This document shows, one piece after another, positions 1 to 6,773 of a stretch of DNA of 64,000 bases. Each line of letters starts with the position of its first letter. The stretch's first letter is position 1. Position numbers and translations under genes: made by a program. This DNA comes from an uncultured Bacteroidales bacterium (lineage in GTDB: Bacteria > Bacteroidota > Bacteroidia > Bacteroidales > Paludibacteraceae). The notes below the pieces were generated by a model that worked only from the letters and a program-made list of their open reading frames with translations, was not told the DNA's origin and ran no database searches. The stretch is taken from the NCBI GenBank assembly GCA_900316845.1, contig ONEG01000007.1, positions 1 through 64,000 of the forward strand. The letters run 5' to 3'.

Positions 1-1
1 T

Positions 2-133
2 TTTCGTTCTTTGACTGCGACAATTTCAGCGTCATCACGCTTAAATGTCAGCCGGAACCGGATAGATGAACTGAAAGCCGAGTACGACTGCATCGGCAAG
101 CCCATGATGGTCAACAACCGGATTAAACGTTAA
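2..133 (+). CDS. 3' end of an unrecognised phage gene (partial)
   Basis: An open frame enters from the left edge and gives 43 codons before TAA at 131-133, ten bases before the umuD start. The visible tail is basic and hydrophilic (ending in NNRIKR) and contains the string LNVSRNRIDELKAEYD, which could be a helix. I do not recognise a family. It is co-directional with umuD and umuC and may be the previous gene of the same phage operon. The main caution is its short length: a chance open frame of this size is possible. Confidence 0.35.
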   Translation, partial: FRSLTATISASSRLNVSRNRIDELKAEYDCIGKPMMVNNRIKR

Positions 134-143
134 AACTTGACTA

Positions 144-578
144 ATGGCAAAACTAATTGATATAACCGACTCCGAGCAAGCCGAACTTGCTCTTGAATTT
201 GCGGAGTCCATCCATGCCGGATTTCCTTCGCCCGCTGCCGATCATGCAGGCGAGCGCATCAATCTTGCGCGGGAATTGACACCCCATCCGGAAACCACTT
301 TCTACGCCCACGTGGAAGGTGACTCCATGCGTGATGCAGGCATCCTCGATGGGGATTTGGTGGTCGTCGATCGTAGTCTCGACCCAAAGAACGGGGATTT
401 TATCGTCGCCTATATCGACGGCGAGTACACCCTCAAAGAGTTTAAAATGGATGAGTCCGGCGAGTGCGCTTGGCTCATACCGCACAATCCCGATTTCCAG
501 CCCATACGCGTCGATAAGAACAATGAGTTTACCGTTTGGGGTGTAGTTACTTACGCCATACACAAAACGCGTCTCTGA
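144..578 (+). CDS. umuD: UmuD-like LexA/S24-family self-cleaving SOS mutagenesis protein
   Basis: 144 residues, the normal length for UmuD. The stretch [18 protein letters not shown] (about residues 25-42) matches the cleavage region of the family (Ala-Gly scissile bond followed by FPSPAAD). The catalytic serine lies in [11 protein letters not shown] and the partner lysine in DGEYTLKEF. In the family, RecA-stimulated self-cleavage gives UmuD', which pairs with UmuC to form the error-prone polymerase Pol V. It overlaps umuC by one base (TGATG), so the two are translationally coupled. Its place inside a phage suggests a phage-borne SOS cassette. No LexA operator can be named from the sequence. 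Annotation is secure; the regulation is inferred. Confidence 0.93.
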   Translation: MAKLIDITDSEQAELALEFAESIHAGFPSPAADHAGERINLARELTPHPETTFYAHVEGDSMRDAGILDGDLVVVDRSLDPKNGDFIVAYIDGEYTLKEFKMDESGECAWLIPHNPDFQPIRVDKNNEFTVWGVVTYAIHKTRL

Positions 579-1840
579 TGTTCGCTTTAGCCGATTGCAA
601 TAATTTCTTCGTCTCGTGCGAACGCGTTTTCCGTCCCGATCTGGAAGGACGGCCGGTCGTCGTGCTTTCAGGAAACGACGGCTGCGTTGTCTCACGTTCC
701 AACGAAGCCAAAGCACTCGGCATCCCTATGGGCGCGCCGCTCTATCAAATCAAGGCACTGGTGGAGAAAGAGGGAGTTGTATGCTTCTCATCCAATTTCT
801 CCCTGTATGGCGATTTATCGGACCGGGTAATGTCCATCCTCCGAGCACACACCACGCGCTTTGAGCAATACTCCATTGATGAGAGCTTCATCAATATCGA
901 TCATGTGCCGATGGAGGAGCAGAAAGCCTATTGCGAGCAGTTGGTTCGGGACATCCGCAAGGGCGTCGGCATACCCATCTCAATCGGCATCGCTTCTTCT
1001 AAAACTCTGGCGAAAGTGGCATCAAAGTATGCCAAGAACTATCCAGGTTATCACGGGGTGTGCGAGATACGCACGGAAGAGCAGCGCATCAAAGCACTTT
1101 CCCAATTCGAGATTGGAGATGTCTGGGGTATTGGCAGACGAGCAAAAGCCAAACTGCAGGGCGTCGGTATTACCACCGCGCTACAGTTTGCCGAGAAGTC
1201 CTCTACCTTTGCCCGGAACATGCTCAACAAACCCGGACTGCTCACGTGGCAGGAGCTTCGTGGTCAAGACGTAATAGATATTACGGAGTTGCCCATGAAG
1301 CAGTCGATAACGACATCGCGCACGTTCGCAACAGCCATCACCGAACAATCTCTATTGGAAGAACAGATAGCCAATTTCTGCGCGCACTGTGCCCGCCAAC
1401 TGCGCACCCAAAAGTCCGTTGCGCAGCAGCTGTATGTCTATGCCCACACTTCACCCTTCAGAACGGATGTAGAGCAACACTACCTCTCCGAACTGGTAAC
1501 GCTCCCCGTCGCTACGGCAAACAATCAGGAACTGATCGCCTTCGCTTTGGGAGCGTTCCGGCGTTCGTTTCGTCCGGGCATTCTTTACAAGAAAGCCGGT
1601 GTCGTGTTGCTCAAGATAATTCCCGAAGCGGCTGTAGTTCCTGACATGTTCGATGTCAAAGACCGGGACAAGGACAAACGCCTTCAGCGCGTCCTTGATC
1701 AGATAGAGGACCGCCAAGGCAAGCGCGCTATCATCTACGGCTCTCAAATCACCTCCGAGAAGCCAATCTATAAGAACGAGCACAAAAGTCCACTTTACAC
1801 GACGGATCTCCGCGACATCATCACCCTCAAAGCTACTTAG
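578..1840 (+). CDS. umuC: UmuC-like Y-family DNA polymerase (Pol V catalytic subunit)
   Basis: 420 residues from the ATG at 578, which overlaps the umuD stop codon. An upstream in-frame ATG at 536 is rejected because it lies inside umuD and the family starts at [11 protein letters not shown]. The metal-binding aspartate is in ADCNNFF and the catalytic acidic pair in YSIDESFI. The palm/fingers, the little-finger region (about residues 230-340) and a C-terminal extension of UmuC type are all present. It performs translesion synthesis together with cleaved UmuD. The stop codon TAG merges with the first AGACTTTC unit of the repeat array that follows. Full length and intact. Confidence 0.95.
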   Translation: MFALADCNNFFVSCERVFRPDLEGRPVVVLSGNDGCVVSRSNEAKALGIPMGAPLYQIKALVEKEGVVCFSSNFSLYGDLSDRVMSILRAHTTRFEQYSIDESFINIDHVPMEEQKAYCEQLVRDIRKGVGIPISIGIASSKTLAKVASKYAKNYPGYHGVCEIRTEEQRIKALSQFEIGDVWGIGRRAKAKLQGVGITTALQFAEKSSTFARNMLNKPGLLTWQELRGQDVIDITELPMKQSITTSRTFATAITEQSLLEEQIANFCAHCARQLRTQKSVAQQLYVYAHTSPFRTDVEQHYLSELVTLPVATANNQELIAFALGAFRRSFRPGILYKKAGVVLLKIIPEAAVVPDMFDVKDRDKDKRLQRVLDQIEDRQGKRAIIYGSQITSEKPIYKNEHKSPLYTTDLRDIITLKAT

Positions 1841-2110
1841 ACTTTCATTTCTTGGGCGTTGCGCTGTAGCCGTAACCGCTCGGAGACTATCTCGACAGCC
1901 GAATTTTCCTCAAAGACTGGCACAGGCAGGTAGCCGCTATTTACTGTGCGACTGCTCGGTCTCAAGTTGCAGACCGCAAGCGGTCGTTTCACTTCTGCAA
2001 CCTTGACTCTCGCAGCGTAATCGCTCAAAGACTACCTGCTTGTGCCAGCCGTAAAATTCTCGGAGACTGCCTCATAGCCGCTTTTTACGCGGAGACTACA
2101 CCGCCGGGCT
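1838..2110 (+). repeat. Array 1: degenerate GAGACT...AGCCG units, period about 30 bp
   Basis: The 385 bases between umuC and the first late operon hold no convincing gene. They contain a spaced repeat: GACT or GACC at 1840, 1885, 1915, 1950, 1972, 2005, 2030, 2065 and 2094, with a mean spacing of about 30 bp after the first. Fuller units read GGAGACT or TCAAAGACT, then 6-14 bases, then AGCCG and a T-rich stretch. The first unit (AGACTTTC) starts at the umuC stop. Spacing is not a multiple of three, so this is not a peptide repeat. It resembles array 2 in layout and in its position just upstream of a late promoter. Function unknown. Confidence 0.7.
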
Positions 2111-2171
2111 TTGCAGGGGTATCCGTCCTCCGGACACTTCGTCCCGTTCCAATCCCTAACGCATTTTTAGT

Positions 2172-2206
2172 GTCTTTTGATAAATCAGCCTAAAACCATA
2201 TCTTTG
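2172..2206 (+). promoter_or_regulatory. Promoter of phage late operon A (GTCTTTT-N20-TATCTTTG)
   Basis: TATCTTTG at 2199-2206 fits the Bacteroidota -7 consensus TAnnTTTG. GTCTTTT at 2172-2178 occupies the -33 position exactly 20 nt upstream. The same pair with the same spacing occurs at 6719-6753, and both -7 boxes continue as CACAAAA. It drives the gene starting at 2226. Confidence 0.75.
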
Positions 2207-2225
2207 CACAAAAATTAGCAAAGGT

Positions 2226-3296
2226 ATGGCTTTAACTTTACAAACTGTGGTCGATGGCGAGAATTTCTATTCTTGTAACTTTCCGGAAATCTCCGCTACA
2301 TCCGATCAATCGTATATCTCTTTCAACCTCCTTGTGGACGGCACTACCGCACTTTCCACACGCTATTATACGGTTGGAGGCAAAATAACCGTGCGCAATC
2401 TGGCTTCCTGCATTGAACAGGCAATGGAGCAAAACTATAAAGTTTATTCCGCTGTTCAAATCTTACTTACGGCAGGAAGTCAAACATCTTCAGCAATGTG
2501 TCATGTGCTATTATGCAAATCCAAGTGCCTTACAAACCCGGTTGCAGATTTTATCGCCAATTCGTTCCTAACCACCAACACCCACCGCTTGATCACGATG
2601 CATGGGCAGGATGTGCTATCTTTCTACATTGCCGGAAGCGGGAACTACGCAGTAGCTTCATTCAAATTCAATTGTATAGCCCGGAAGCCTGACGGCTCTA
2701 TCGGGCAGTATGAGTATGTCTCGGGAAGGCGCTTTGGCTACGGCGTTACCAGCGTTGCTATCTCCGCCACCGAGCAGCAGGCCGTGTGCCAAAGTCAATT
2801 CGGAGCGGGCACACAGTTACTTTCTTTTACCTTGACCTTCAACAACCGCGTCTGCCATTTCTACCTCGTGCCGTGTCCGGACGCGAAGATATTCCGATTT
2901 AAGAACATCTTCGGCTGCGAGGAGGCAGTCGCTTTTCCCGCCACCACTATCGCCCATCTGGAAACAGATTACTCGGAGGCGATGGTCGGCGGGAAATTGT
3001 TGCATTATGACGTCAAGCACGCTCGTAGTTACGAGGTGCAGACAGCTTCACTCCTTGCCCACCACATGACGTGGTTGGAGCAATTTCTTACGTCCTCTGA
3101 TATCCATCTCAAGATGCCTGGCGGAATGTACGCAAGCGTACTGATTAAAGAATATGAGTTCGCCCACACCGATGCCCCGGGCGAAGAAAATACGCTCAAC
3201 TTCACGTGGATCTTCAGCGACCAACGCGAAACCCCGCACCGCTACACCTACAACGTAGGAATTTTTACCGAACAATTTAATGATATCTTCGCATAA
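2226..3296 (+). CDS. Phage structural protein of unknown function (first gene of late operon A)
   Basis: 356 residues, no signal peptide or membrane segment, rich in beta-forming stretches and aromatic residues. I do not recognise a family. It is the first gene after the late promoter, its stop overlaps the next start (TAATG), and it is followed by a small tail-type protein and then lysis genes, so a virion component (tail or collar) is the best guess from context. Near the C-terminus, a segment rich in Tyr/Phe/Trp (FTWIFSDQRETPHRYTYNVG) looks like beta strands. The call of phage structural gene is inference from position and size; the existence of the gene is clear. Confidence 0.75.
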   Translation: MALTLQTVVDGENFYSCNFPEISATSDQSYISFNLLVDGTTALSTRYYTVGGKITVRNLASCIEQAMEQNYKVYSAVQILLTAGSQTSSAMCHVLLCKSKCLTNPVADFIANSFLTTNTHRLITMHGQDVLSFYIAGSGNYAVASFKFNCIARKPDGSIGQYEYVSGRRFGYGVTSVAISATEQQAVCQSQFGAGTQLLSFTLTFNNRVCHFYLVPCPDAKIFRFKNIFGCEEAVAFPATTIAHLETDYSEAMVGGKLLHYDVKHARSYEVQTASLLAHHMTWLEQFLTSSDIHLKMPGGMYASVLIKEYEFAHTDAPGEENTLNFTWIFSDQRETPHRYTYNVGIFTEQFNDIFA

Positions 3297-3712
3297 TGCT
3301 CAAAGAAATTGAAGCGCAAGAAGAGCGCGAAAAATATATCAAGGCTTGGAACGAAACCATGCTCCGCATCTGGCAGGAACGCATTACCTTGCTCGATGTT
3401 ATCGACACAGGCAATCTGCTTGCATCGCCGGTGGCTTTGCCCGTGAGAGCCGACGGACGCTTTGTCGAGGTCACTCTTTCACAAGAGTTCCTGGAGTACG
3501 GTCTTTGGCAGGATTACGGAGTCGGACGCGAAACGCCACGCGGGAACTCCGGCGATTTGGGACACGCTAAAGTCCGCAAGCGCCGTCCTTGGTTCTCCAA
3601 GCGATACTACGCCTCTGTGCTTAACCTGCGCGATTTCTTCGGCGAAAACCTTGGGCGCGAATTCCAAGGCATCATGGCCGATACCTTCGAGCGCCTTAAC
3701 AAGTTATACTAA
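3296..3712 (+). CDS. Small phage tail-completion/HK97 gp10-like protein (tentative)
   Basis: 138 residues. An N-terminal charged helix (MLKEIEAQEEREKYIKAWNE) is followed by GNLLASPVALPVRADGRF and a basic, aromatic stretch (KVRKRRPWFSKRYYASVLNLRDFF). Length, charge and the order helix, strands, helix resemble small head-tail or tail-completion proteins, but I see no diagnostic motif. It overlaps the upstream stop by one base, so it is translationally coupled. It sits within the structural part of operon A. Function is a context-based suggestion only. Confidence 0.6.
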   Translation: MLKEIEAQEEREKYIKAWNETMLRIWQERITLLDVIDTGNLLASPVALPVRADGRFVEVTLSQEFLEYGLWQDYGVGRETPRGNSGDLGHAKVRKRRPWFSKRYYASVLNLRDFFGENLGREFQGIMADTFERLNKLY

Positions 3713-3725
3713 AACCTTATATACT

Positions 3726-4319
3726 ATGACACAATCGCAAATCCAAGTCTTAATCAACACCCTGCGGGATCAAACCGCAGCCAACTCAATCACGCCTCTC
3801 ATGCTGGCGAACATCCTCACAGCTCTGAACGAGAACAGTGCGCCTTCCGAAAGTTCAGGCGGTATGTTATCCGGAGGAATGAACTGGTTCTTTGGGCACC
3901 TCTGCCAAGCCAACACCACCGCCGGAATGGAGTGCCCGCTCACAACCGATGATAATGAGTGCTCAATGAATGTCGGTTCCATCATCGACATTACTACGAA
4001 CGACACCGATGAGCCGCTTTTGAGAGCCGTCAAACACTGCTTTGTGGAAGTCTCCGGCTTCATCACGCTCAAAGTGAACGACAGTTATACGGCTGACCGT
4101 ATCATCGAAATCTACAAGTTCGATACCGAAGGCGAGCGCACCGAACTTGCTTTCAATGCCGTTCACTTCACGGGAAACACGCAGATCTTCTCCGTGCCCA
4201 TCAACTACAAAACTGTGATGATGGCAGGTGAAACGCTGCACCTCACGCACTTCTCCTCCAGCGGCTCATCCATCATCTCCTACAACTCCATGATTTACCT
4301 CACCGCAACCCCTGTTTAA
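3726..4319 (+). CDS. Phage fibre-type or exposed virion protein, unknown function
   Basis: 197 residues from ATG 3726; the longer open frame upstream only shadows the previous gene. The first 35 residues form a predicted helix (MTQSQIQVLINTLRDQTAAN then SITPLMLANILTALNE), followed by a Gly/Ser linker (about residues 38-48) and a beta-rich C-terminal domain ending TATPV. A short oligomerising helix plus a compact beta domain just before the lysis genes is the usual form of a tail tip or receptor-binding accessory protein. I cannot name a family, so the role is inference. Confidence 0.65.
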   Translation: MTQSQIQVLINTLRDQTAANSITPLMLANILTALNENSAPSESSGGMLSGGMNWFFGHLCQANTTAGMECPLTTDDNECSMNVGSIIDITTNDTDEPLLRAVKHCFVEVSGFITLKVNDSYTADRIIEIYKFDTEGERTELAFNAVHFTGNTQIFSVPINYKTVMMAGETLHLTHFSSSGSSIISYNSMIYLTATPV

Positions 4320-4331
4320 ATCAATGATAAA

Positions 4332-4595
4332 ATGAAAAATCTAAAAGCCTTAACTCCCCAAGCGTGGGTCGCAATCGCCCTCGCTTTCGTGGCAGCTGCC
4401 ACGTTCATCGCCGGTATCATCATCCCTCCTCCGGGGGAGGTTCACCCCTCCATCATCCAAGGTGTGGGATTGATGATCATTCTCGTTGCAATCTTCTTTG
4501 CATGGGATGCCGTCATCCGTGGGCTCAATACCAAGATTGAGCACGGAAAAACCAAAATCACTGTATCACAAAAACCTAATCCTGAATCAGAATGA
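4332..4595 (+). CDS. Holin-like small membrane protein
   Basis: 87 residues with two strongly hydrophobic segments (about residues 12-30, WVAIALAFVAAATFIAGII, and 41-60, IIQGVGLMIILVAIFFAWDA), separated by a short PPPGEVHP turn, then a charged tail. This matches class II holins (two membrane helices), which permeabilise the inner membrane at the end of infection. The stop overlaps the start of the amidase gene (ATGA), and a spanin follows, so the position is exactly that expected of a holin. The family assignment comes from topology and context, since holins share little sequence. Confidence 0.75.
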   Translation: MKNLKALTPQAWVAIALAFVAAATFIAGIIIPPPGEVHPSIIQGVGLMIILVAIFFAWDAVIRGLNTKIEHGKTKITVSQKPNPESE

Positions 4596-4999
4596 GAAAA
4601 ATTTTGGAAATCATCGTTCATTGTACGGCTACCTTCGCCGATCAGCGCGTCACTGTAGCCGACATCACACGCTGGCACAAGCAGCGTGGTTGGAAAACCA
4701 TCGGCTATCACTATGTGGTAGATCAAGAGGGAAATGTATTTCCCGGACGCCCCTTAGAGCAGGCTGGAGCGCATTGCCTCGACCACAACAAAAATTCCAT
4801 TGGCATTGTTTATTGTGGCGGTCTGAATGCGCAAGGACAGCCTGCCGACACCCGCACCGATGCGCAAAAAGCCGCGTTGCTTGGGCTGCTTACAGACCTC
4901 AAGCAGCGCTTCCCGGAGGCTGTTATCCACGGCCACCGTGATTTTGCGTCGAAAGCGTGCCCATGTTTTGATGCCACCTCTGAATACGCAGGCCTATGA
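4592..4999 (+). CDS. Phage endolysin, N-acetylmuramoyl-L-alanine amidase (Amidase_2/PGRP fold)
   Basis: 135 residues, close to T7-lysozyme size. Zinc ligands are visible: His in IVHCTAT near the N-terminus, and His/Cys in VIHGHRDFASKACPCFDA near the C-terminus. The core TRWHKQRGWKTIGYHYVVDQ is typical of the family. It cleaves the amide bond between N-acetylmuramic acid and L-alanine in peptidoglycan. There is no signal peptide, so export would depend on the upstream holin. It overlaps the holin gene by four bases and the spanin gene by four bases, so all three lysis genes are tightly coupled. Confidence 0.92.
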   Translation: MRKILEIIVHCTATFADQRVTVADITRWHKQRGWKTIGYHYVVDQEGNVFPGRPLEQAGAHCLDHNKNSIGIVYCGGLNAQGQPADTRTDAQKAALLGLLTDLKQRFPEAVIHGHRDFASKACPCFDATSEYAGL

Positions 5000-5550
5000 A
5001 AACTATCTGCAGAGCCATTATGCTTATAGGTGTGGTACTGCTTTCGGCTTGCCACACGACCCGACACACGGTGTCGGAGGTAGGTGTGGTGCAGGACCAG
5101 CAGTCCTCACACCAGGAACAGACTACCTCCCAAAGGCTGGATAGCCTGTTCTCAAAGCTATCCGTCTCTGCGGATAGTATAACCATTGATCTGTATGATA
5201 GTGCGCCCCCAGCTTTGCCGCAGGCTGACTCGCTTGCGGCAAACCCAAACGCACAGGCTCAACCGGTGCCGGCCAAGCCTGCGCGTAAAGGGCGCATTAC
5301 CATACATCAGCCGCGTATAAACAAAGAGGAAAGGAGTGGCTCGAATGTGCTTCAACAGACCAACGTGGCCGACAGCACCCGGAGCAATTCCCAAACCCAC
5401 ACATCCACTAATGACTCTAAAGAGGTCATTGGTGGCGCTGAACCCCCAAACCTAACGGCGGTGTTCATTGTGTTGGGATTGGGGATTACACTCCTCATTA
5501 TAGGTGCAATTCTCGGCTACTTATGGCTGCACAAGAAGCATATCATTTGA
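4996..5550 (+). CDS. Unimolecular spanin (lipoprotein with C-terminal membrane helix)
   Basis: 184 residues. The N-terminus MKTICRAIMLIGVVLLSAC is a lipoprotein signal with lipobox LSAC; the C-terminus has one strong membrane helix (about residues 153-176, AVFIVLGLGITLLIIGAILG) followed by KK. Between them is a polar, Ser/Gln/Thr/Pro-rich linker without predicted enzyme fold. A single protein with an outer-membrane lipid anchor and an inner-membrane anchor is the definition of a u-spanin (the T1 gp11 type), which fuses the two membranes in the last step of lysis. Position directly after holin and amidase supports this. Alternative: a host-type small lipoprotein; unlikely in this cassette. Confidence 0.8.
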   Translation: MKTICRAIMLIGVVLLSACHTTRHTVSEVGVVQDQQSSHQEQTTSQRLDSLFSKLSVSADSITIDLYDSAPPALPQADSLAANPNAQAQPVPAKPARKGRITIHQPRINKEERSGSNVLQQTNVADSTRSNSQTHTSTNDSKEVIGGAEPPNLTAVFIVLGLGITLLIIGAILGYLWLHKKHII

Positions 5551-5577
5551 GGCACACCTTTCTAATTCAAAACATGT

Positions 5578-5613
5578 ACGCATGTGCATAGGCTTGCGCT
5601 TATGCACGTGCGT
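5578..5613 (+). other. Imperfect 13-bp inverted repeat after the lysis operon
   Basis: Arms ACGCATGTGCATA (5578-5590) and TATGCACGTGCGT (5601-5613) pair with one wobble around a 10-base loop. It is 27 bases after the spanin stop. No T-run follows, so it is at best a weak terminator; a protein-binding palindrome or mRNA 3' stabilising hairpin is equally possible. Confidence 0.45.
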
Positions 5614-5660
5614 ATTGCTTTCTACCGTTCATCGGGACATTTTTGGAACAGAAACAAAAA

Positions 5661-5690
5661 AAATCAGCACGTAAAGTGCTGATTTTCAAG
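5661..5690 (-). terminator. Rho-independent terminator of tRNA-His
   Basis: Stem AAATCAGCAC/GTGCTGATTT (5661-5685) with a 5-base loop; read on the minus strand it is followed by a run of T. It starts a few bases after the tRNA 3' end. Confidence 0.8.
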
Positions 5691-5692
5691 CG

Positions 5693-5766
5693 GGTGGAAT
5701 AAGGGGCTCGAACCCTTGACACTCGGAACCACAATCCGATGCTCTACCAACTGAGCTAAAACCACC
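5693..5766 (-). tRNA. tRNA-His (anticodon GTG), possibly chimeric
   Basis: The minus strand folds as a tRNA: D arm GCTCAGTTGGTAGAGC, anticodon stem TCGGA/TCCGA with loop TTGTGGT (anticodon GTG), T arm AAGGG-TTCGAGC-CCCTT, and the tRNA-His hallmark G-1 (5766) opposite C73 (5693). The acceptor stem is imperfect: 5' GTGGTTT against 3' ATTCCAC leaves two T-T mismatches. A 42-bp block (5718-5759) is identical to 13988-14029 beside the integrase. The mismatched acceptor suggests that the 5' and 3' halves have different origins, as expected after recombination in the core. No CCA is encoded. Confidence 0.85.
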
Positions 5767-5792
5767 ATGCTGCTCTTTTTCAAAAGCGGGTG

Positions 5793-5800
5793 CAAAGGTA
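5793..5800 (-). promoter_or_regulatory. -7 promoter box of tRNA-His
   Basis: TACCTTTG on the minus strand, 27 bases before the tRNA 5' end; a TTTG-like -33 region lies in the T-rich stretch near 5815-5835. The leader between box and tRNA is nearly the same as in the truncated copy at 14.0 kb. Confidence 0.75.
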
Positions 5801-5929
5801 CAACTTTTTTTTGACATGACCAAATTTTTTTTACTTTTTTCACGAATTTTTAGTGTTTTTGCGTGAAAATCGTTACCGCACAATCAAAATTGTGTATTTT
5901 CTCGAACAAAAAGGGCATAAAATGCCGTT

Positions 5930-6510
5930 GCAGACTTTACCTCTTCCCTTGCTACAAGCCGACTCCCAAAGGTTTGCGCGCGCTCGCGCACGACCTCATC
6001 CCCATGCGCTCAAGAGAGACTTCCGACCTCCCCGAACTCATAGCAGACTCCATAGCCTTGCGCCCTCATGCGTGACCTCATAGGCTCGCGCGATAGGTAG
6101 CAGACTTTCGCCTTTCGTCAGCCATGATAGACTTGCAGCCTTTCGCGCGCGTGGTCTTGCGTGCGCATAATGTACGCGTGAGACTATAAGCCTTTCCGCA
6201 AATAGCAGACTTTCGACCTTTCCCGATTACATAGCAGACTCTCGCTTTCTCTCCGTGAGAGACTTTCGCCCTCGCTGATTAGGGTGAGACCTCCGCACTT
6301 GGACTTGCACACATGGACTTGCAGCCTTTCCGATTACATGGAGACTTGCGCCCTTTGGTCATGTAGGAGACTTGCGGCAGTCAGTCGCGCGGTGGAGACT
6401 CGTCCACTTTGGGCGCGCGGCAGACTTTCGGTCACGATTTTAGCAGAGACTTTCGCGGCTTGACTTTCGCAGGCTGACTCCGCATATAGCGGTACGAAAG
6501 AGACGAGCCG
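5930..6510 (+). repeat. Array 2: about 20 degenerate AGACTTTCGCCTTTC units, period about 27 bp
   Basis: The roughly 900 bases between tRNA-His and the tape-measure gene hold no credible gene. GACT or GACC occurs at 5933, 5961, 5992, 6018, 6046, 6074, 6103, 6130, 6182, 6208, 6237, 6261, 6288, 6316, 6343, 6369, 6397, 6423, 6448 and 6476, so almost every step is 24-31 bp (one is 52, a double step). The best units read AGACTTTCGnCCTTTC or GACTTGCAGCCTTTC, followed by a less conserved stretch often ending in ATAGC or ACATGG. Steps are not multiples of three, so it is not coding. From 6518 it ends in a direct repeat (CCTAATAGCA at 6518 and 6541). Function unknown. Confidence 0.8.
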
Positions 6511-6718
6511 AAGCAACCTAATAGCAGGGCGGTTGGGGCTACCTAATAGCAAACTCGGGGCACATCCCCGAACCCCTGAAACTGCTGAATTGCAACGAGT
6601 TACGATTTCAATCAGCGAAATTTTGGAACAACGAGGTACGAATTTCCTTGTAAAAAGTGCCGTCAGCCCTTGATTTTACAGGCTGTTCCTCGCCGTTCAG
6701 AAAGCCACTTTTTGGGGT

Positions 6719-6753
6719 GTCTTTTCGTGTTTCGTATCTTCATAGTACATTTG
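6719..6753 (+). promoter_or_regulatory. Promoter of phage late operon B (GTCTTTT-N20-TACATTTG)
   Basis: TACATTTG at 6746-6753 fits the TAnnTTTG -7 box; GTCTTTT at 6719-6725 lies exactly 20 nt upstream, as at 2172-2206. The box continues as CACAAAA in both. It precedes the tape-measure start at 6774, which rules out the upstream in-frame start at 6657. Confidence 0.75.
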
Positions 6754-6773
6754 CACAAAATTTAGTACAAACT

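Noticed and set aside
5930..6510. CRISPR array
   Set aside because: Units are degenerate, the conserved part is only 9-15 bases, the fill is 10-15 bases, and there is no leader or cas gene.
6657..6773. N-terminal extension of the tape measure from the ATG at 6657
   Set aside because: It spans the promoter at 6719-6753 and has no coding character.
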